A stretch of DNA of 64,000 bases from assembly GCA_945883845.1 (NCBI GenBank), contig CAMCYI010000008.1, positions 62,001 through 126,000 of the forward strand, written 5' to 3'. This document shows positions 61,533-64,000 of the stretch, piece by piece. How positions within the stretch are numbered: position 1 is the first letter of the stretch; the number at the start of each line of letters is the position of its first letter. The notes beneath the pieces are model-generated. The model made no database searches. It saw only the letters and a program-made list of their open reading frames with translations, and was not told the origin of the DNA. Position numbers and translations under genes: made by a program. This DNA comes from Bacteriovorax stolpii (lineage in GTDB: Bacteria; Bdellovibrionota; Bacteriovoracia; Bacteriovoracales; Bacteriovoracaceae).

Positions 61533-64000
61533 ATGGCCCCTAAAGATAAAAATGCTAAAGCTAATTCAAGCGGTGTGTTGGATAAACTTCCATTGGAAGT
61601 TGTCATCATTCCCATTGTTAACAGCCCCATTTTTCCCGGCATGATTGCTCCGATTATTCTTTCGGAAGATAAGTACACTCCGGAGCTGGATGCTTATCTC
61701 ACTAAGAGTAATTACGTTGCCCTGAACCTCGTCAAGTTCAAGGATTTTGGCGGCGAAACTGAAGTCCTCCAGGAAATGGATGAAGAGAATATCAACTACG
61801 AAGATGAAATTATTCCGGAGACCCGCTACAACAGTATGACTTCCGCGAGTGATATCACTCCTAAAGGAATCACGCCGAAAGACATTTATAAAGTAGGTGT
61901 TCTCTGTAAGGTCATTAAGAAACTCAAACTTCCTGATGGATCAGTGAACTTGCTCGTTCATGGGATGAAAAGATACCGTGCCACCGAGTATGTGGTTGAT
62001 GCCCCTCTTCTCGTTGCTAAGACTGAAGTCTTTAACGATATTCATGAGCCCGATGAAGAGCTGGATGCTTATACGCGTTCAGTAATCAATCAGGTGAAAA
62101 AGCTTTCTGAGATCAATCCGTATTTTAACGAAGAGATGAAGCTCGCGATGTTAAATTCGCCGTCACCTGGTTCGCTTGCGGATCTCGTGGCTTTCGCTCT
62201 TTCTCTGGATGTTCCTGAAGCGCAGGATTTTCTTGAAACTCTGATTGTTAAAAAGCGTTTTGCAAAACTCCTGGTTTATCTAAAACGTGAAAAAGACGTC
62301 GCTGATATCCAGAAGAAAATCACTGATGAAGTGAACGATAAAGTGAACAAGTATCAACGTGAGTATTTCCTGCGCGAGCAGCTGAAAGTTATTCGCAACG
62401 AACTTGGCATGGATGAAGACGAAAAAGCCAAAGACCTCAAAAAAATGAAAGAGCAGCTAGATGAGGGCCATCTTCCGGAAGAAGCCCTGAAGGCTGCCCG
62501 CGAAGAGATGGAAAGACTTGAAAGCATTCCTGACTCTTCACCCGAATATAACGTTACCCGTACATATCTCAATTGGATGATGAGTCTTCCGTGGGACAAG
62601 TTTTCTGATGATGAAGTGAGTATCGAACAGTCTAAAAAAATTCTTGATAAAGATCACTATGGACTCGAGAAGCCTAAAGAACGCATTATGGAGTTCCTGG
62701 CAGTGAGAAAACTCAAGCCAGAATACGATGGTACAATTCTTTGTCTCGCTGGTCCTCCAGGCGTTGGTAAAACGTCTCTAGGCCATTCGATTGCAAAGGC
62801 CCTTGGCCGTAAATTCTATCGCTTCTCCCTCGGGGGAATGAGAGATGAAGCTGAGATCAAAGGTCACCGTCGTACTTACGTAGGAGCGATGCCAGGAAAA
62901 ATTATTCAGGCCCTAAAACGTGTTGAAGTAAACAATCCTGTCATCATGCTTGATGAAGTTGATAAAATCGGGAAATCTTTTCAGGGCGATCCTGCGTCCG
63001 CGCTCCTTGAAGTTCTTGATCCTGAGCAAAATAAAACATTCATCGATAATTACCTTGATGTGCCGTTTGATCTTTCAAAAGTTCTTTTCATTGCGACCGC
63101 CAACTATATCGGTGAGATTCCTGAAGCACTTCTTGACCGTATGGAGTTGATTGAACTCTCTGGTTACACCATCGAAGAGAAAATCTCTATCGCGACGAAA
63201 TGGGTTATTCCTAAGCAATTAAAAAAACACGGCCTCATGGCAAAAGAGTTTTCTTTGAGTCAGGTTGTGTTGAAAGCAATCGTTTCAGATTACGCCCGTG
63301 AACCCGGTGTTCGTGTCATGGAACAATTAATTGCAAAACTTTGCCGTCGTGCTGCTCTCGAAAAAGTTTCGAGCAAAAAGTTCAAGAAATTTGCTCCGGT
63401 TGTTGCTGATCTTGAGAAATCCCTCGGCAGCAAACGTTTCGAGACGGACATGGCCCAGAAGCCACTCCAGCCTGGTATCGTTACTGGTCTCGCATGGACT
63501 TCATTCGGTGGAGATATCCTCTTCATTGAAACAATTCCTCTGAAAGGAAAAGGCTTCAAGCTCACAGGTCAGCTTGGGGATGTCATGGGCGAATCTGCCA
63601 GCCTCGCTTATAGTTATGTGAAAAGCATCCTTCAGGCGCAGATCGAAGAAGAAAGAGTTCTGGCCTTAAAAAAGGTTTCTAAGAAAAAAGTCTCAAAGAA
63701 AAAAACGGGTATTTCTCCAGCCGCTGTTACAGCACCTGCAGTACCGGCGCCAAATGCTGAAGAAGCAACAGACTTTCTGGCATCGCATGAAATTCATCTT
63801 CACTTGCCAGCAGGGGCGACTCCTAAAGATGGTCCTTCCGCAGGTATTACAATGGCGCTTGCCCTTTACTCACTTTCAACCAGCCAGATGGTTCGTGGTG
63901 ACATAGCGATGACAGGTGAACTCTCATTGACCGGGAAAGTTTTGCCGGTCGGTGGTATCAAGGAGAAAGTCCTCGCTGCTAAGCGTGCGGGAATTAAAGA
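61533..64000 (+). CDS. lon: ATP-dependent protease Lon (3' end cut by window)
   Basis: 822 codons are in the window and the frame is open at the edge. N-terminal substrate-binding domain ([17 protein letters not shown] start), AAA+ module with Walker A GPPGVGKT (about 407-414) and Walker [11 protein letters not shown], and the protease domain with catalytic Ser in PKDGPSAG (about 769) and Lys in GGIKEK (about 810). Two insertions relative to E. coli Lon: an acidic stretch at about 78-110 and a Lys-rich then Ala/Pro-rich linker at about 710-748 inside the protease domain. AAGGAAA ribosome site. It degrades misfolded and regulatory proteins. Confidence 0.96.
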   Translation, partial: MAPKDKNAKANSSGVLDKLPLEVVIIPIVNSPIFPGMIAPIILSEDKYTPELDAYLTKSNYVALNLVKFKDFGGETEVLQEMDEENINYEDEIIPETRYNSMTSASDITPKGITPKDIYKVGVLCKVIKKLKLPDGSVNLLVHGMKRYRATEYVVDAPLLVAKTEVFNDIHEPDEELDAYTRSVINQVKKLSEINPYFNEEMKLAMLNSPSPGSLADLVAFALSLDVPEAQDFLETLIVKKRFAKLLVYLKREKDVADIQKKITDEVNDKVNKYQREYFLREQLKVIRNELGMDEDEKAKDLKKMKEQLDEGHLPEEALKAAREEMERLESIPDSSPEYNVTRTYLNWMMSLPWDKFSDDEVSIEQSKKILDKDHYGLEKPKERIMEFLAVRKLKPEYDGTILCLAGPPGVGKTSLGHSIAKALGRKFYRFSLGGMRDEAEIKGHRRTYVGAMPGKIIQALKRVEVNNPVIMLDEVDKIGKSFQGDPASALLEVLDPEQNKTFIDNYLDVPFDLSKVLFIATANYIGEIPEALLDRMELIELSGYTIEEKISIATKWVIPKQLKKHGLMAKEFSLSQVVLKAIVSDYAREPGVRVMEQLIAKLCRRAALEKVSSKKFKKFAPVVADLEKSLGSKRFETDMAQKPLQPGIVTGLAWTSFGGDILFIETIPLKGKGFKLTGQLGDVMGESASLAYSYVKSILQAQIEEERVLALKKVSKKKVSKKKTGISPAAVTAPAVPAPNAEEATDFLASHEIHLHLPAGATPKDGPSAGITMALALYSLSTSQMVRGDIAMTGELSLTGKVLPVGGIKEKVLAAKRAGIK

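Noticed and set aside
1..64000. tRNA, rRNA, CRISPR arrays, insertion sequences, prophage or attachment sites
   Set aside because: None seen on reading the gaps between genes; gene content and base composition are even throughout.

Overview
The window reads as chromosomal DNA of a motile Gram-negative bacterium with a polar flagellum and type IV pili. It carries flagellar cap genes, a complete type IV pilus cluster with an outer-membrane secretin, a TamB/Omp85 pair, and Bat, Acc, EF-P, MutS2 and Lon genes. The pil gene order (pilB-pilT-pilC-pilA-[G]HI-D-M-N-O-P-Q) resembles that of Myxococcus xanthus. The main pilin gene has a promoter of flagellar sigma-28 (FliA) type, a pattern known from attack-phase genes of Bdellovibrio. 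I therefore infer a member of the Bdellovibrionota, perhaps Bacteriovorax-like; this is inference and not proven. Coding density is very high. No tRNA, rRNA, CRISPR, insertion sequence or prophage was seen.

Layout. 1-5837 (minus strand): fliD, fliS, a FliT-like chaperone candidate, a GT9-like protein, a small helical protein, then a sensor kinase and its response regulator (cut by the window edge). 6072-8007: a multi-pass membrane protein and an 80-residue orphan. 8156-9530: cysQ-like phosphatase and nth, overlapping tail to tail. 9585-13908: rlmE, a penicillin-binding protein, lepB and a GT-C-like membrane protein. 13909-19701: mutS2 and rqcH start back to back (both linked to rescue of stalled ribosomes), then a secreted protein and an RlmI-like rRNA methyltransferase. 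19704-26703: a MoxR/Bat operon (AAA ATPase, DUF58, two vWA proteins, BatD). 26678-28308: ribF and aroE.

28366-43252: type IV pilus locus. PilB, PilT and PilC come first, then two tandem pilins, a TPR protein on the opposite strand, an ABC transporter (PilH/PilI position), prepilin peptidase, PilMNOPQ and a TPR protein. 43260-46093: aroQ, efp, accB and accC. 46137-54398: a TPR protein, TamB and an Omp85/TamA-type protein. 54532-55401: rplM-rpsI with a clear promoter and terminator. 55527-55634: a 35-residue membrane microprotein. 55832-58462: a divergent UvrA paralogue whose second ATPase site looks dead. 58536-60986: a secreted protein and a matrixin-type metalloprotease behind a second sigma-28-like promoter. 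61042-64000: an AMIN-like secreted protein and Lon (cut by the edge).

The genes most worth following up are the mutS2-rqcH divergon, the sigma-28-type sites that may tie pili and a secreted protease to the flagellar regulon, the degenerate UvrA paralogue, and the microprotein.
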